A stretch of DNA of 64,000 nucleotides from UBA11986 sp031402435 (GCA_031402435.1 JANNSJ010000057.1:22990-86989); one strand, 5' to 3'. Counted from the stretch's first letter, positions 14,657 through 25,055 are shown. Notes: generated by a model not told the origin, from the letters alone. Made by a program: numbers and translations.

Positions 14657-17600
14657 TTAGAACCGGTCAAGTATTTGTTGCTCCTGCACAATCGCAATCT
14701 TCAGGATCTTCGTTGCTCCAATGTCAGGCATTTCAATGTGGGCGATGAACAAACCACTCCCCACAGGCAAGCCCGATTCATTGGCAAGATCCCAGCGTTC
14801 GAACTGACTTGTGCTGTTCTTCTCGATGGTCTTCACATTCACGCCTGCAAGATTGAAGATGCGGATCGTGGCGCGCTGCGGTAAATGATTGAACGTAACG
14901 AAGCGTTGGTACTTGTTCAGTTCCTCCGTGTTTACACCGTAGTAGGGATTCGGGAAGACATTGATCTGACTGACGTCCACCTTTGCAAGGGCAGGATCAT
15001 TCGTGACCATCGGCGCTGTGAACGTGAAGACATCAGCCGGCGTGTTCAGATGATTCGCCATGATGAGGAATTCATCCCCTACACTGAATGCAACATCTCC
15101 CCGGCGGTTCGGCGCGCAGAACCACATCATCGGCACCGTCGTGTTCAAAACATCAACTTGCAACGAAGGGTCGGGCGTCTCGCTGTATGGCACATCAAAG
15201 ATGAAGAACCACTCGCGCGGACCATCAGCATCGCTGTTGGAATAAGGGCCGTTCTGCGTGTCGGGCCAGTACTTTCCATCCACTCTCCCTCCCACCGCAT
15301 TGTTTTCGAGAAATCCCACCATCAAACGCCTGTTGGTTTCCGTATCATATGCTGCGAACGGCATGTTTCTCTCATATGTCTGAAACGCATAACCCGCGCC
15401 CGGATTCAGAATATATGGGGCGAACGCCGGTTGGGCAGGAGCTAATGTGGCCCGTCTGAGATAGCGATAACCAAACGATGCTGTCGTATCGTTCGGTGTG
15501 GTCAGAGTACCATTCAAGTCTGTGGCAGCAAGCTTGATCAAAACGTTGTGCAACCGATCAGGTGTAACGCTGGTCGTACCCAACCAGTTGTTGAATGCCA
15601 TCCCCATTGCTCCACTGAAGCCTTCCATCCCCAAACCATCCGCGTTGGCGAATGTCCATCGCCGTTCGCCGCTGGGAATGTCGAAGTCCTTCATTCCTGC
15701 AGGAGGTCCGGCAACCTTTACCTGCAGTCCGTCAGCAACGAAATAGTCATCATCACCTGTCTGGTTACTCTGGTGCGAGAGTAACATTCGAGACATAGTT
15801 TCATCGCTCAGGTTCCAGAACGTGTGAACCTCAGGGCCATGTTCGGTGAGTACGGTTGCAGTGTCGAATGTAACCTTGTACGTGTGTCCCGTGAGCCTCG
15901 TCGGATCGACAATGAGCGGAGTTGCAGTACCATCACTGCTGCCAGTGTGATTCACTGCGTGGAGTGTGTCCCCGTAACTTGCAGGATACCGCGTCCCGGG
16001 ATTGGCATTGTGTGGAACAACTGTAATGATCGCGAGCGGGTTCTCGAGATTGTTCGGAACAACATTCGGATCGGGATTGTAGCTGTACGATGTTACAGCG
16101 TAGTAGTACCGGACACCGTTGATGAGCGGGGTATTGCCGCGTACAGCATCGTTCCTGATACTGATGAATCTCTTGATGCCACTATCTGTCCCCAACTGTA
16201 CGATCTTGTTGGCAATAACACCAATCGCAGGATCGAAGACTTGATCGGTAATGCGAGTGATGCCATCAGCCGCGATATCGAACGTCGCAACACGCGCAGC
16301 GTCCGAGATCGACGACGACGCTGAAGGAAGTTGGTACACGTTGTACCCTTGAAATCTGAAACCCCTGTTGTCGGACGCTTCCGTCGCCTGGACAGCAGCA
16401 ATGTCGTTCCCCCAGTTCAATAGGATCTCCCGATCGAGTTCTGTTGCTACGGGACTCGGCTGGGGCGGAGGAGAAGGAAGCTGGAAGAAGTTGTCGTACG
16501 CAAGCTGGGCTGACTTGTCAAAGAATTTCAACAGCCCGATTGCAGTCAATCTGCTGACGCCCGGAATGGCGCCGCCGGCAATCTCGGCAACCACAACTTC
16601 CTGCGTGTCGCCCGGGGCCATCGTAAACGACCCGGATGCGAGGCCAATGCGCCTGTCGCCGGGTGGCTGCACCTGGCCATCAACCCAACCACTCTGGGTC
16701 TGCGCATCGCCGGCAAGTGCAAATGTTGTTGTAGCACCGCTGGGATCGACAAACAACTGACCTGTCAATCCTATCCTTCCTCTAAAGAAATTGTAGAACT
16801 GCGTCGCTCCCGCAGGATCGCCTTGCGTGGGATCAGTGACGGAGGGATCTCCCCGGCTGAAATAGAAAAATGAGGTCATGGGAAGATTCTTCGCGTTGTG
16901 TCTCACCCCGCCAAGAAAGATTGCCGAATCACCGGCTGATGGGACAACAGGGCCCTGAAAGAAATCAAATCCGAGCGCGGGAGGCGGAAGCGGATTGTAT
17001 GTTGCATCCACATTCGCCCCATTGTAGACAAAGCCAAGGCTCAACGTTGTGTCGCAACCTGCATAATCATCAGTCGCATTGCCGAGATCAACGTCAGACC
17101 ATTGACACACGTACATGCTATCGAAACGGGTCGTGCTCTTGTTGACGAGAAGATACTTCTTGAAGAACATGTTTCCGAGCGCACCCTCCTGAGCATACGC
17201 CCATACAGTCACCTGCATCTCAATTCCCAACGGCTGTGAACCATACAGGTTTGTGGTGTTTGTCGGATTGAGATCGTTTGCAACAAACCAGATTGTTTGA
17301 TCCGATCCTTTTACCCCCGGAATGTCGACTGAAGGATTGTAGACACCGTTGCTGTCCACGTCATTAAATGGAGCGCCGTCGCCAACCGGCCATTCATTCC
17401 AATCAAGTTCGTATTGTGCGCGAATGTCAGCCGCCGTTGCACCTTCATCCCGAATTTCATTCGAGAGATCTGCGGTCCGGTAGTCGCGACGCACACGATA
17501 GATCCGGTTCTTCGGTAGGTTCGGATCCTCCGGCAATCCGGTAGGAAGAATTTTCCCTGCCTGCAAACCACTCCGGTACGCAGACCCGCCAACACGCACT

Positions 17601-17899
17601 TGAGGGTCACCGGCGATCTTCGCTCCCCACAAAAATCCTGTTTCAAACGCGGCAGTTTTCCTGCTTCCTTTGGGAAACACGAGGCCAGAATTGACCTGCT
17701 GTATGTCGATATCAGAAATGCCGTCGTTCCTCAGTACGGTTGAAATATTGTTGATGTTGAGATACGTGGCAGAAGGCGTGCCCAATAACCTGGCCGCACC
17801 GGGCTGGCGTCTGTTCTTGTCTGCACCGAAGGAGTTCAGTGCAAGCGACACAGAGAGCAGTACCAGAAGAAAGATTCGGATTCTTGTACGCATATGCAT
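14657..17899 (-). CDS. Large exported protein with terminal FPNPYYG-type domain
   Basis: 1080 residues from ATG 17899; signal peptide at 1-25 (IRIFLLVLLSVSLALNSFG). No enzymatic motif is recognised. The chain contains many short beta-rich stretches, a fibronectin-like region around 480-640 (PSPPPQPSPVATELDREILLNW ... VRYYYAVTSYSYNPDP), and ends with INVFPNPYYGVNTEE ... RATIRIFNLAGVNVKTIEK ... GLFIAHIEM. That end resembles a sorting domain but lacks the usual final KKLLLxK. In Ignavibacteriota-type genomes I recall such proteins encoded between a SusC-like receptor and a PorV-like protein, as here. Spacing to the receptor stop is 25 bases and to the PorV-like start about 108, consistent with one operon. 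Probably a surface partner of the receptor; inference. Confidence 0.7.
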   Translation of the reverse strand: MHMRTRIRIFLLVLLSVSLALNSFGADKNRRQPGAARLLGTPSATYLNINNISTVLRNDGISDIDIQQVNSGLVFPKGSRKTAAFETGFLWGAKIAGDPQVRVGGSAYRSGLQAGKILPTGLPEDPNLPKNRIYRVRRDYRTADLSNEIRDEGATAADIRAQYELDWNEWPVGDGAPFNDVDSNGVYNPSVDIPGVKGSDQTIWFVANDLNPTNTTNLYGSQPLGIEMQVTVWAYAQEGALGNMFFKKYLLVNKSTTRFDSMYVCQWSDVDLGNATDDYAGCDTTLSLGFVYNGANVDATYNPLPPPALGFDFFQGPVVPSAGDSAIFLGGVRHNAKNLPMTSFFYFSRGDPSVTDPTQGDPAGATQFYNFFRGRIGLTGQLFVDPSGATTTFALAGDAQTQSGWVDGQVQPPGDRRIGLASGSFTMAPGDTQEVVVAEIAGGAIPGVSRLTAIGLLKFFDKSAQLAYDNFFQLPSPPPQPSPVATELDREILLNWGNDIAAVQATEASDNRGFRFQGYNVYQLPSASSSISDAARVATFDIAADGITRITDQVFDPAIGVIANKIVQLGTDSGIKRFISIRNDAVRGNTPLINGVRYYYAVTSYSYNPDPNVVPNNLENPLAIITVVPHNANPGTRYPASYGDTLHAVNHTGSSDGTATPLIVDPTRLTGHTYKVTFDTATVLTEHGPEVHTFWNLSDETMSRMLLSHQSNQTGDDDYFVADGLQVKVAGPPAGMKDFDIPSGERRWTFANADGLGMEGFSGAMGMAFNNWLGTTSVTPDRLHNVLIKLAATDLNGTLTTPNDTTASFGYRYLRRATLAPAQPAFAPYILNPGAGYAFQTYERNMPFAAYDTETNRRLMVGFLENNAVGGRVDGKYWPDTQNGPYSNSDADGPREWFFIFDVPYSETPDPSLQVDVLNTTVPMMWFCAPNRRGDVAFSVGDEFLIMANHLNTPADVFTFTAPMVTNDPALAKVDVSQINVFPNPYYGVNTEELNKYQRFVTFNHLPQRATIRIFNLAGVNVKTIEKNSTSQFERWDLANESGLPVGSGLFIAHIEMPDIGATKILKIAIVQEQQILDRF

Positions 17900-17924
17900 C
17901 ACTTCTTTCTGTTGGATGGATGAG

Positions 17925-20900
17925 TTAATAGTCTAAACGGACACCAAGTCGCACTTGCCGCGGCGGGCCATTAAACAATGGCGACGTCGCAAGGAAGGGA
18001 GCTCCCTGGTACTGTTCGGCATAGTCGATATTGATCGCCCTGTAAAGCGATGCATACTGCTGGCCGTATGTATTGATTAATCGTCCGCCAAGTTCCGGAT
18101 TGCTCAGGTAGCCGTCGTCGTCTGTTGTACCGGTTCGGAGGAACACGTTCTGGATGTTTCGTGTATCGAACACGTTAATCACGAAGAGATACACGTTGGC
18201 AGAAAGGCGATCAAAGAGCTGGAACGTCTTGTCGATGCGGAGATCCACCTGGAACACCGCCGGAGTTGTCGATGAGTTGAGCGCCTCAATCGGTTGTCGA
18301 TCACGGGCATCGGCTTCGAGGCTTTGTCCACCAATCCCGCGAGTAAACGGATGGCCGCTATTAAAGGTGAACAGCATTGAAATGCCTGCCTGTTCGAGTG
18401 CCGGTGGGCCGTCGTTCTTTGCAAAATGATAATCCACGTTCACACTGCCGCGTGCCGCATTGTTGAATTCGAGTGGTGTAACATATTGAGGCCTGAACAC
18501 CGTCACCCCATCAAGCGGCGCATTGACAATCCCACGATTCGAGTACGGGAATGAACCTGTGCCGCGCGCATCCTGGAATGAAAGCGACGCATTAACCTGC
18601 AATCGTTTTTGCCGTCGCATGTTGAACGTCAGCTCGACGCCCTTCGTGGTGGCAAAGTCACCATTGGCGAGTATGGAGTACGCGCCAAACGGTGAGCCCG
18701 GCGCAGTATACTGCTGCTCGGTGACAATCTGATCCTTGATGTCCTTGTAATACGCAGTCACGTCGAACGAAGCGAACTCACTGATCTGCTGCGTGAAGCC
18801 GATCTCGTATTGCGTCGTGCGTGTCGGGCGCACATTGAAACCCACAGGATTGCCGATGAAGAACCCACCGCGAACGTTTGCACCCGTGGCATACAATCCC
18901 TGGTAGATATCACGTAAGCGTGACTGCTGAACGAACTTGCCGAATTGTGTATGGAATACCGTTCGATCCGTAACCGGAAACGATAACCCAATACGCGGGC
19001 TGATGGAACTGAAGGTCGGGACTTTGACAAGTCCTGCTTCATCGATTCTTCCACTCACCTTGTCGATTGTCCGCTCAGGGCGTGATGGATCAATGAACGA
19101 TTTGTTATCGGTGTTGATGTAGTCATAGCGAATACCGACGTTGACAACGAGATCAGCGTACTCGATCTTGTCCTGAACATAGGCCGAGGCAAAAACCGGA
19201 TGTTTCGGTGCGGCAACACCTGAAGCATCACTCTCGTTTCCAAACACATCATACCCGAAGTTATTTACGCCGGCGTTGATGAACACTTGCTCCCGGCTCA
19301 CTTTGTTGGGGCTGTTTGCTGGCAATGCATCATTGATTGCCAGGAGGTTTGCAAGTGACATCACCGCATTGTTGTTCCATGAATAGTTACGCATGGTATA
19401 ACGCTGGAAGTCACCGCCAACTTTGATCGAATGTTCTTTGCCAACCTGGGAGTAGAGCGAGCCCGTCAGCGAAATGTTTGTCCGTTTCAACCTCGCGAAA
19501 TCCGAGACCACGTCACCGGGAGCGTTGAATCCGAACACAAGCACATTCAACGGTGTCGGCCGTTGATACCTGCCTATGGTTCCTGTTCTAAGATCGTTGG
19601 CATTGCGGTGCCATGTCACCCCCACAGCGGCATTAGCAGCACTGTCGCCATACGACATGAAATTGTCTCTCAGAAGCGGATCCAGATTCTTTTGCGTCTG
19701 AACAAAATATCCGGCAGTAACTTCGTAAAATGTTGTGGGACTGACTAGGTGTGTGATCTTCAGACTCCCCGCCCCATTCTTCTGATCCACCTCTTCAATC
19801 CTGTTGGTGTTCAGCATGTTGGCAATGTTACCGGGATTCCTATTGTTGTTGAATGAATTAAACGATGTGGATGTTGAGTACGTCCCTGCCAGACGGATTG
19901 TCAACGGTTTGAAATCCATTGTCAATGTACTGGTGCCGGTATATTGCTGCAGAGGGTTCTTGGCCACTGCTCCGGCGGCATAGTTGAAATCTATCGTGTC
20001 ACCTGAAGTCGGATCGCCGATGCGGCCAAGGTTTACCCCTGGATAGGGTTGCGGTGACTGGTCCCGCTGATAGTTGTAGTTGAATAGACCGAAAAACTTG
20101 AAACGTTCATCCAGTAGCGGCCCACTCAGCGTTCCAGTCAACTCGTTATAGCCATACCAGTTTGCCCCAAGTCTCTTATCCCCGTCAAATGCTTTGCTCC
20201 TGCCCTTGAATGTGATGTTATCCGTAACGTACTGCAGGCTCGCCTTCACCTCAGACGTTCCCGTTTTCAATTGTTGTTGGACGATCCCTGAATTTGCACC
20301 GCCAAACTCCGCATTGTAACCACCAGCCTGCACCTGAATTTCTTCCACAGCATCCTGCACAAGGTTCACTGCCCGTCCTCCGAGCATGGGGTTGGTAATG
20401 GAGACGCCCTCAAGATAAAACCCCACTTCGTCCTGCCTTCCACCCCTGATATACAACGTATTATCCTGCAGCACGACACCCGGAGAGAGCGCAACAACGT
20501 TGTTGATTCCACGCACCGGCAACGAGTTGATGTCTTCACTCGTTGTTATGCGTACCGCATTCGTTGCGTTCTTGTTCACGATCGGGCGCTCGGCCACAAT
20601 CTCAACCGCCTGCAGTGAGATCGCCTCCGACGTGAGCGCAATATTCATCTCCGTCGTCAGGTCGTTATTGACGCGTACATTTGAGATCGTCGTCGATGAA
20701 TATCCCACATACCCCGCTTTCAATGTGTAGGTGCCTGCCGGGACGTTGAGAATGGTATATTCACCTTCAACGTTCGTTGGAGCACCAAGGGTCGTCCCTT
20801 CAATCTGGACAGTCGCACCCACGAGAGATTCCTTACTCTCCTTATCGACAACCTTCCCTTTGATTTTTCCCGTGGTGCCTGCAACAACTGTTGCTGATAC

Positions 20901-20942
20901 CAACAAGGAAAGAACCAACAAAAACAGTAGTTTACGTTGCAT
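17925..20942 (-). CDS. TonB-dependent receptor with carboxypeptidase-like N-terminal domain (SusC-like)
   Basis: 1005 residues from ATG 20942, with AAGGAG seven bases upstream; upstream in-frame sequence has no such signal. Signal peptide 1-22, then a carboxypeptidase-regulatory-like domain (about 25-110: GKIKGKVVDKESKESLVGATVQIEGT, GEYTILNVPAGTYTLKAGYVGY). The plug follows (about 120-230: INSLPVRGINNVVALSPGV, LYIRGGRQDEVGFYLEGV, EEIQVQAGGYNAEFGGANSG), then a large barrel ending QVRLGVRLDY. This layout is typical of SusC-type and OmpA-protein-like TonB receptors of Bacteroidota that import glycans, peptides or other large ligands. First gene of the operon with the 1080-residue exported protein and the PorV-like protein. 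Confidence 0.85.
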   Translation of the reverse strand: MQRKLLFLLVLSLLVSATVVAGTTGKIKGKVVDKESKESLVGATVQIEGTTLGAPTNVEGEYTILNVPAGTYTLKAGYVGYSSTTISNVRVNNDLTTEMNIALTSEAISLQAVEIVAERPIVNKNATNAVRITTSEDINSLPVRGINNVVALSPGVVLQDNTLYIRGGRQDEVGFYLEGVSITNPMLGGRAVNLVQDAVEEIQVQAGGYNAEFGGANSGIVQQQLKTGTSEVKASLQYVTDNITFKGRSKAFDGDKRLGANWYGYNELTGTLSGPLLDERFKFFGLFNYNYQRDQSPQPYPGVNLGRIGDPTSGDTIDFNYAAGAVAKNPLQQYTGTSTLTMDFKPLTIRLAGTYSTSTSFNSFNNNRNPGNIANMLNTNRIEEVDQKNGAGSLKITHLVSPTTFYEVTAGYFVQTQKNLDPLLRDNFMSYGDSAANAAVGVTWHRNANDLRTGTIGRYQRPTPLNVLVFGFNAPGDVVSDFARLKRTNISLTGSLYSQVGKEHSIKVGGDFQRYTMRNYSWNNNAVMSLANLLAINDALPANSPNKVSREQVFINAGVNNFGYDVFGNESDASGVAAPKHPVFASAYVQDKIEYADLVVNVGIRYDYINTDNKSFIDPSRPERTIDKVSGRIDEAGLVKVPTFSSISPRIGLSFPVTDRTVFHTQFGKFVQQSRLRDIYQGLYATGANVRGGFFIGNPVGFNVRPTRTTQYEIGFTQQISEFASFDVTAYYKDIKDQIVTEQQYTAPGSPFGAYSILANGDFATTKGVELTFNMRRQKRLQVNASLSFQDARGTGSFPYSNRGIVNAPLDGVTVFRPQYVTPLEFNNAARGSVNVDYHFAKNDGPPALEQAGISMLFTFNSGHPFTRGIGGQSLEADARDRQPIEALNSSTTPAVFQVDLRIDKTFQLFDRLSANVYLFVINVFDTRNIQNVFLRTGTTDDDGYLSNPELGGRLINTYGQQYASLYRAINIDYAEQYQGAPFLATSPLFNGPPRQVRLGVRLDY

Positions 20943-21340
20943 TGTACGTCTCCTTATGACTTGACGGAAACAGGTTCTCTTCTTCGAGAGCATATGTATC
21001 CTCTCTACTCGAAGGAGAGCGCTGCATAGAAGTGTATATGTTGCGGATGGTGTGAAGATTTGGAAAGGTGTAGCAAGTATGTCTGTCGGATCACCTCCGA
21101 TCTGAGTATGAATTCACATGTGCGGATTATCCTCACGCAACATACGCGATGAATTGTCCAAACCAAAAGTGAATGTGATGAAGATGTCGCGCTGCGGGAT
21201 GAATCGTTAAAGCATCGTGATGGGATTGGGACGGGAGGAGATGGCGTGTGATGAGGTGAGAGGATAAAATGAGTTTACACATGCAACAATGTTTTGTGTT
21301 TGCATTGTAATCAATATTGACTGGACCATGTCAACGTAGC
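20943..21340. other. Non-coding stretch before the receptor operon
   Basis: About 400 bases without a convincing gene between the start of the TonB-receptor operon and the stop of the VCBS protein. It must hold the operon promoter and leader. A short hairpin CTCTC-TACTCGAAG-GAGAG lies near 21002-21020. I see no known riboswitch or operator. Confidence 0.5.
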
Positions 21341-23083
21341 TCATTTCAGAAGCATCATTGTTCGCGTAAGGCTCCGCTCACCTGACGTAAGCCGATAGAA
21401 ATACACTCCTGATGGATAAAGACCGCCATCGAATGAAACCGTATGCTCGCCAGAATCAATATTGTCGTTGAGCAATGCGGAAACTTCCTTCCCCAACACG
21501 TCATACACTATCAGACTCACAAACCCTGAACGTGGGACGTTGAACTTGATGCTGGTACTCGGGTTAAACGGATTGGGATAGTTGCCGATGAGACGAAAAC
21601 CGTCAGCGACAGTTGCTGCGTGTGTCCCCACAGAAGCGATGCCACCATTTTCAGTTATCGTGATGAACCGGTTCGGAGTAACGCTTGTAAACACACTGGT
21701 TCCTCCGGCAGGCCAATCAACGCGTATCGAATCAATATCGGTAGCATTGCCAAGGCCGAAATGAAGGTCCAGGTTCTGACTGTTATATCCGGATTGGGCA
21801 AGCACTTCCTGCACTTGCCAGCTCGCAATCCCATTGACTGTCGCCTTCAATCGTACTTTTGTTCCGATCGCTGTCTTGTTGGATAGTGACCCGACACACC
21901 TGATGCTGATCCAGGCATTGCTGTTGCCGCTGTTCATGTAGAGAAAATTCTGCTGGTTCAGCCGGTTTGCTACGAACATATCAAGTTGACCATCCCGGTT
22001 GTAGTCACCCCACACACAGCCAAATGAATTGCCGCCATCATTCACGATGGATCCTGACGTGACTTTGGTGAATCGATAATCGGGTGGGCCGTTATTCACA
22101 TACAATGCGTTGTTGCCACCGTCATTGGCCACAAACAAGTCAAGGTCACCATCGTTGTCAATGTCACCCCAACTGCTTCCCACCGAGTTGCCGCCATCGT
22201 TCGATACAATTCCCGTATCGATGCGTGTCAACGTAAAATTGGGCGGGCCACTATTGTGGTAGAGGATGTTGTTCTGATTGAGATAGTTTGCGACAAAGAG
22301 GTCGAGGAACCCATCATTATCATAGTCGCCCCAACTTGCTCCAAGCGTAGCCCGTCCATCGGGAATCACGATCTTAGCGAAAGATCCACTGCCAGTGCTT
22401 CGGTAGAGAAAGTCGTTATCCGTGCCCGAGTTGCCAACGAAGAGGTCTGGAGAACGATCGTTGTTGTAGTCCGCCCACGCGCCAACGATGGAGAAACTGT
22501 TATCCACGACAATTCCTGTATCGATCTTTGTGAACGTGTAATTTGGTGAGCCGTTGTTCAGATACAGGAAATCGTTCCCGCTAAAGTTTACCACATACAA
22601 ATCTAGGTTTCCATCATTGCTCACATCCACCCAACTGCTGCTGTTGGAATTCGCGATGTCTGTTACCACGCTGCCCGTCGTTATCTTCGTGAAGACTGTG
22701 TCACCGGTTCCGCGATACAGGAAGTTTCCGAAGTTGTTCCGGTTCGTGACAAACACATCGAGGTTGCCATCATTATCATAGTCGCCCCACGTACTCCCGA
22801 TAGACGACCCGCCGTCGTTCACAATTGCGCCTGTGACAATCTTCCGGAAGTTGCCGTTGCGAAGGTTGAGATACAGAGAGTTGTTCTGGCTCGTCAGATT
22901 GCCGTTCGAGACAAAAAGGTCGGGCCAGCCGTCTTTGTTCACGTCAATCCAACTGCCGCCGCCACTTTCGAACTGATCAGTCACGACCGGGTTTGTAGGG
23001 TCGGTAATTCTTATGAACGACTGGCCTGGAAGAATACTGCCACAGAACAACAGCGCGAGCAACAGAACTGACGGCTTGTTCAT
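21341..23083 (-). CDS. Secreted FG-GAP/VCBS repeat protein with type IX sorting domain
   Basis: 580 residues from ATG 23083, preceded by GGGAGA; signal peptide MNKPSVLLLALLFCGSILPGQ. At least eight repeats of about 55 residues contain the calcium-binding-like DYDNDGxLDLFV motif (WGDYDNDGNLDVFVTN, WVDVSNDGNLDLYVV, WGDIDNDGDLDLFVAN), typical of FG-GAP/VCBS propellers. An ASPIC/UnbV-like segment follows (CVGSLSNKTAIGTKVRLKA ... SGYNSQNLDLHFGLGNATDIDSIRVDWP). The last 85 residues are a type IX sorting domain (LIGNYPNPFNPSTSIKF ... LTRTMMLLK). Surface or extracellular. A candidate structured leader RNA lies immediately upstream. Two paralogues lie at 23185 and 36877. Confidence 0.85.
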   Translation of the reverse strand: MNKPSVLLLALLFCGSILPGQSFIRITDPTNPVVTDQFESGGGSWIDVNKDGWPDLFVSNGNLTSQNNSLYLNLRNGNFRKIVTGAIVNDGGSSIGSTWGDYDNDGNLDVFVTNRNNFGNFLYRGTGDTVFTKITTGSVVTDIANSNSSSWVDVSNDGNLDLYVVNFSGNDFLYLNNGSPNYTFTKIDTGIVVDNSFSIVGAWADYNNDRSPDLFVGNSGTDNDFLYRSTGSGSFAKIVIPDGRATLGASWGDYDNDGFLDLFVANYLNQNNILYHNSGPPNFTLTRIDTGIVSNDGGNSVGSSWGDIDNDGDLDLFVANDGGNNALYVNNGPPDYRFTKVTSGSIVNDGGNSFGCVWGDYNRDGQLDMFVANRLNQQNFLYMNSGNSNAWISIRCVGSLSNKTAIGTKVRLKATVNGIASWQVQEVLAQSGYNSQNLDLHFGLGNATDIDSIRVDWPAGGTSVFTSVTPNRFITITENGGIASVGTHAATVADGFRLIGNYPNPFNPSTSIKFNVPRSGFVSLIVYDVLGKEVSALLNDNIDSGEHTVSFDGGLYPSGVYFYRLTSGERSLTRTMMLLK

Positions 23084-23103
23084 GATGTCTCCCTTGAGGA
23101 TGG

Positions 23104-23172
23104 TGTGCATGCCCGGCGCAACCGATGCGGCGTCACCATCCACCACCGCACCGATTGCTTATCCGGACACAC
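23104..23172 (-). promoter_or_regulatory. Candidate structured RNA leader, copy A
   Basis: On the minus strand, 20 bases before the VCBS start codon, a 40-base block (23148-23109) matches one at 35312-35273 in 35 of 40 positions. TGCGG and CCGCA form a stem around the invariant loop TGGTGGATGGTGAC. GCAATC/GGTTGC extends it, and GTGTG-TCCGG pairs with CCGGG-CATG-CACAC outside. The differences from copy B keep the inner stem paired. No known riboswitch class recognised. Confidence 0.45.
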
Positions 23173-23184
23173 GTCGAAGGTGAT

Positions 23185-25008
23185 CTACTTGAGCAGCAAC
23201 ATTCTTTGTGACAACGAACGGTCGCCGGTTGTTAGCCGATAGACAAACACACCACTGGAAAGTCCGTTGGCGTCGAATGATCGCACATGGTTGCCGGCTT
23301 CCATGCGTTCGTTTACAACCGTGGCAACTTCTCTTCCCAGAACGTCATACACTTTCAGCAAAACGAAAGCACTCGCCGGAAGGTTGAAGCGTATGTTTGT
23401 TGTCGGATTAAATGGATTGGGATAGTTCTGCTCGAGCCAGAAAGCAGATCCAATCACTTCATGATCGTCTTTTGCAGACGTCAAGGAAACCAATCCCTGC
23501 CCCTCCGTTGCACGATAGCGGAGATTGGGAGCCACGTTTGTAAATACCTGATGTAATCCTCGCGGCCAATCGAGCACCAGTGAGTCGATGGTTGTCGCGT
23601 CACGAAACCCAAAGTGAACGTTGAGCATGTTGTGGCCGTTGAAACTATTCTGTGCCGAGACTTCGCTCATCTGCCACACGGCACTTCCATTGATCATCGC
23701 CTTTGCACGGATCTTTGTTCCGATCGCTGCTTTGTCTGAAGTCGTACCAATACAAAGAATATTGACCCATGAATAGCCGTTACCGAGATCGTTGCGGTAG
23801 AGCGCCTTTGCTGATGATTGAGGCGCGATGACCATCAGGTCAATGTCACCGTCATTGTCGTAATCCCCTGCGGCAGCTCCACTGTGGCTCCCGACATTCG
23901 TCACCAGATCACCCGCGAGAATACTTGTGAATGTTCCATCGCCGTTGTTCTGGTAATAGCTATTGTGAGCGCTCTCGTTCGTGACAAAACAATCCAGATC
24001 GCCATCGTTATCGAAATCGCCCCAGACATTCGCAAGCGAAATGAATTGATCTGTCACGATTGCTCCGGTCGTTACCTTGACGTACGTTCCCCCGTCGTTT
24101 CGATACAGATTGTTCTGACGCATTGCAAGAGAGCCGCTACCACCGTAGTTGGTACGGAATCCATCCAGGTCGCCGTCGTTATCGTAGTCAATCCAGTTCC
24201 AGTTCTGTCCATCTGCCGGATCGGTGGCAATCGGATTCGTCGTGATGCGCGTGAAAAATGCTGTTCCGGTTTCTCTCTTCATGTTGCGGTAGAGGTGGTC
24301 GGGCAATGGCGTGCTTGTCGCAGGCCCGCATCCGATGAAGAAATCGAGATCGCCATCGAGGTCATAGTCAGCCCACGAACCCACGGTGTACGGCGCCAGC
24401 CCTGTCACTATTGCACCTGTGTCGATCCTGCTGAATGTATAGTTCGGCGGGCCATCATTGTGGAGCATGATATTGGGAATCGGCGTTAAAGGGACAAATC
24501 CGGCAGGATGAACAATGACAAGATCGACATACCCATCCTGATCAAAGTCTCCCCAGGCACACGTCCACCCACGATTTGCAATGCTATCACCGATGGCGCC
24601 GGTGATGATCTTCGAAAACTGTCCGCTCCCTTCGTTATGGAAGAGAAATGATTTTCCGCTGGCAACGAAAACATCCAGCCTTCCATCGTTATCGTAGTCA
24701 GCCCAACTGTTGCCGCTGCCGATAATGGTTCCCGTGAGCGGTTGTGTCGCGCCAATGATGGTTGGAACACGGGAGAAATTCCCATTTCCAAGATTGCGGT
24801 AGAGATAGTTGGGATTGACATACAGATCGAGGTTGCCGTCATTGTCGTAGTCAACCCACGAACAACCGGCATACCCCTGGGGAGGAGTGTCCGTAACGAT
24901 GGGATTGGTCGTATCAGTGATGCGCGTAAATGTTGTTTGCGATGCACTGATATTCACAGCACAGAGCACGGTCGTCGCGAGTATTTGCATTGAACGTTGA
25001 AGAATCAT
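23185..25008 (-). CDS. Secreted FG-GAP/VCBS repeat protein with type IX sorting domain
   Basis: 607 residues taking ATG 25008, which follows GGAGTAGG and opens a signal peptide (MILQRSMQILATTVLCAVNISASQ); longer in-frame starts would overlap the upstream gene. Repeats of the DYDNDGxLDxFV type (WVDYDNDGNLDLYV, WADYDNDGRLDVFVA, WGDFDQDGYVDLVIV, WGDFDNDGDLDCFVTN) form a VCBS propeller. An ASPIC/UnbV-like module follows (CIGTTSDKAAIGTKIRAKA), then a type IX sorting domain (LEQNYPNPFNPTTNIRFNL ... LSQRMLLLK). It is a paralogue of the gene immediately downstream, so a tandem duplication is likely. Confidence 0.85.
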   Translation of the reverse strand: MILQRSMQILATTVLCAVNISASQTTFTRITDTTNPIVTDTPPQGYAGCSWVDYDNDGNLDLYVNPNYLYRNLGNGNFSRVPTIIGATQPLTGTIIGSGNSWADYDNDGRLDVFVASGKSFLFHNEGSGQFSKIITGAIGDSIANRGWTCAWGDFDQDGYVDLVIVHPAGFVPLTPIPNIMLHNDGPPNYTFSRIDTGAIVTGLAPYTVGSWADYDLDGDLDFFIGCGPATSTPLPDHLYRNMKRETGTAFFTRITTNPIATDPADGQNWNWIDYDNDGDLDGFRTNYGGSGSLAMRQNNLYRNDGGTYVKVTTGAIVTDQFISLANVWGDFDNDGDLDCFVTNESAHNSYYQNNGDGTFTSILAGDLVTNVGSHSGAAAGDYDNDGDIDLMVIAPQSSAKALYRNDLGNGYSWVNILCIGTTSDKAAIGTKIRAKAMINGSAVWQMSEVSAQNSFNGHNMLNVHFGFRDATTIDSLVLDWPRGLHQVFTNVAPNLRYRATEGQGLVSLTSAKDDHEVIGSAFWLEQNYPNPFNPTTNIRFNLPASAFVLLKVYDVLGREVATVVNERMEAGNHVRSFDANGLSSGVFVYRLTTGDRSLSQRMLLLK

Positions 25009-25055
25009 ACGCCTACTCCGTGGATGGTGGATACTGTCTAATTGATGATTTCCTA

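Noticed and set aside
22256..24489. Long open frames opposite the VCBS genes (for example 23818-24489)
   Set aside because: They mirror the repetitive DYDNDG codons of the real genes and have no independent family signal.
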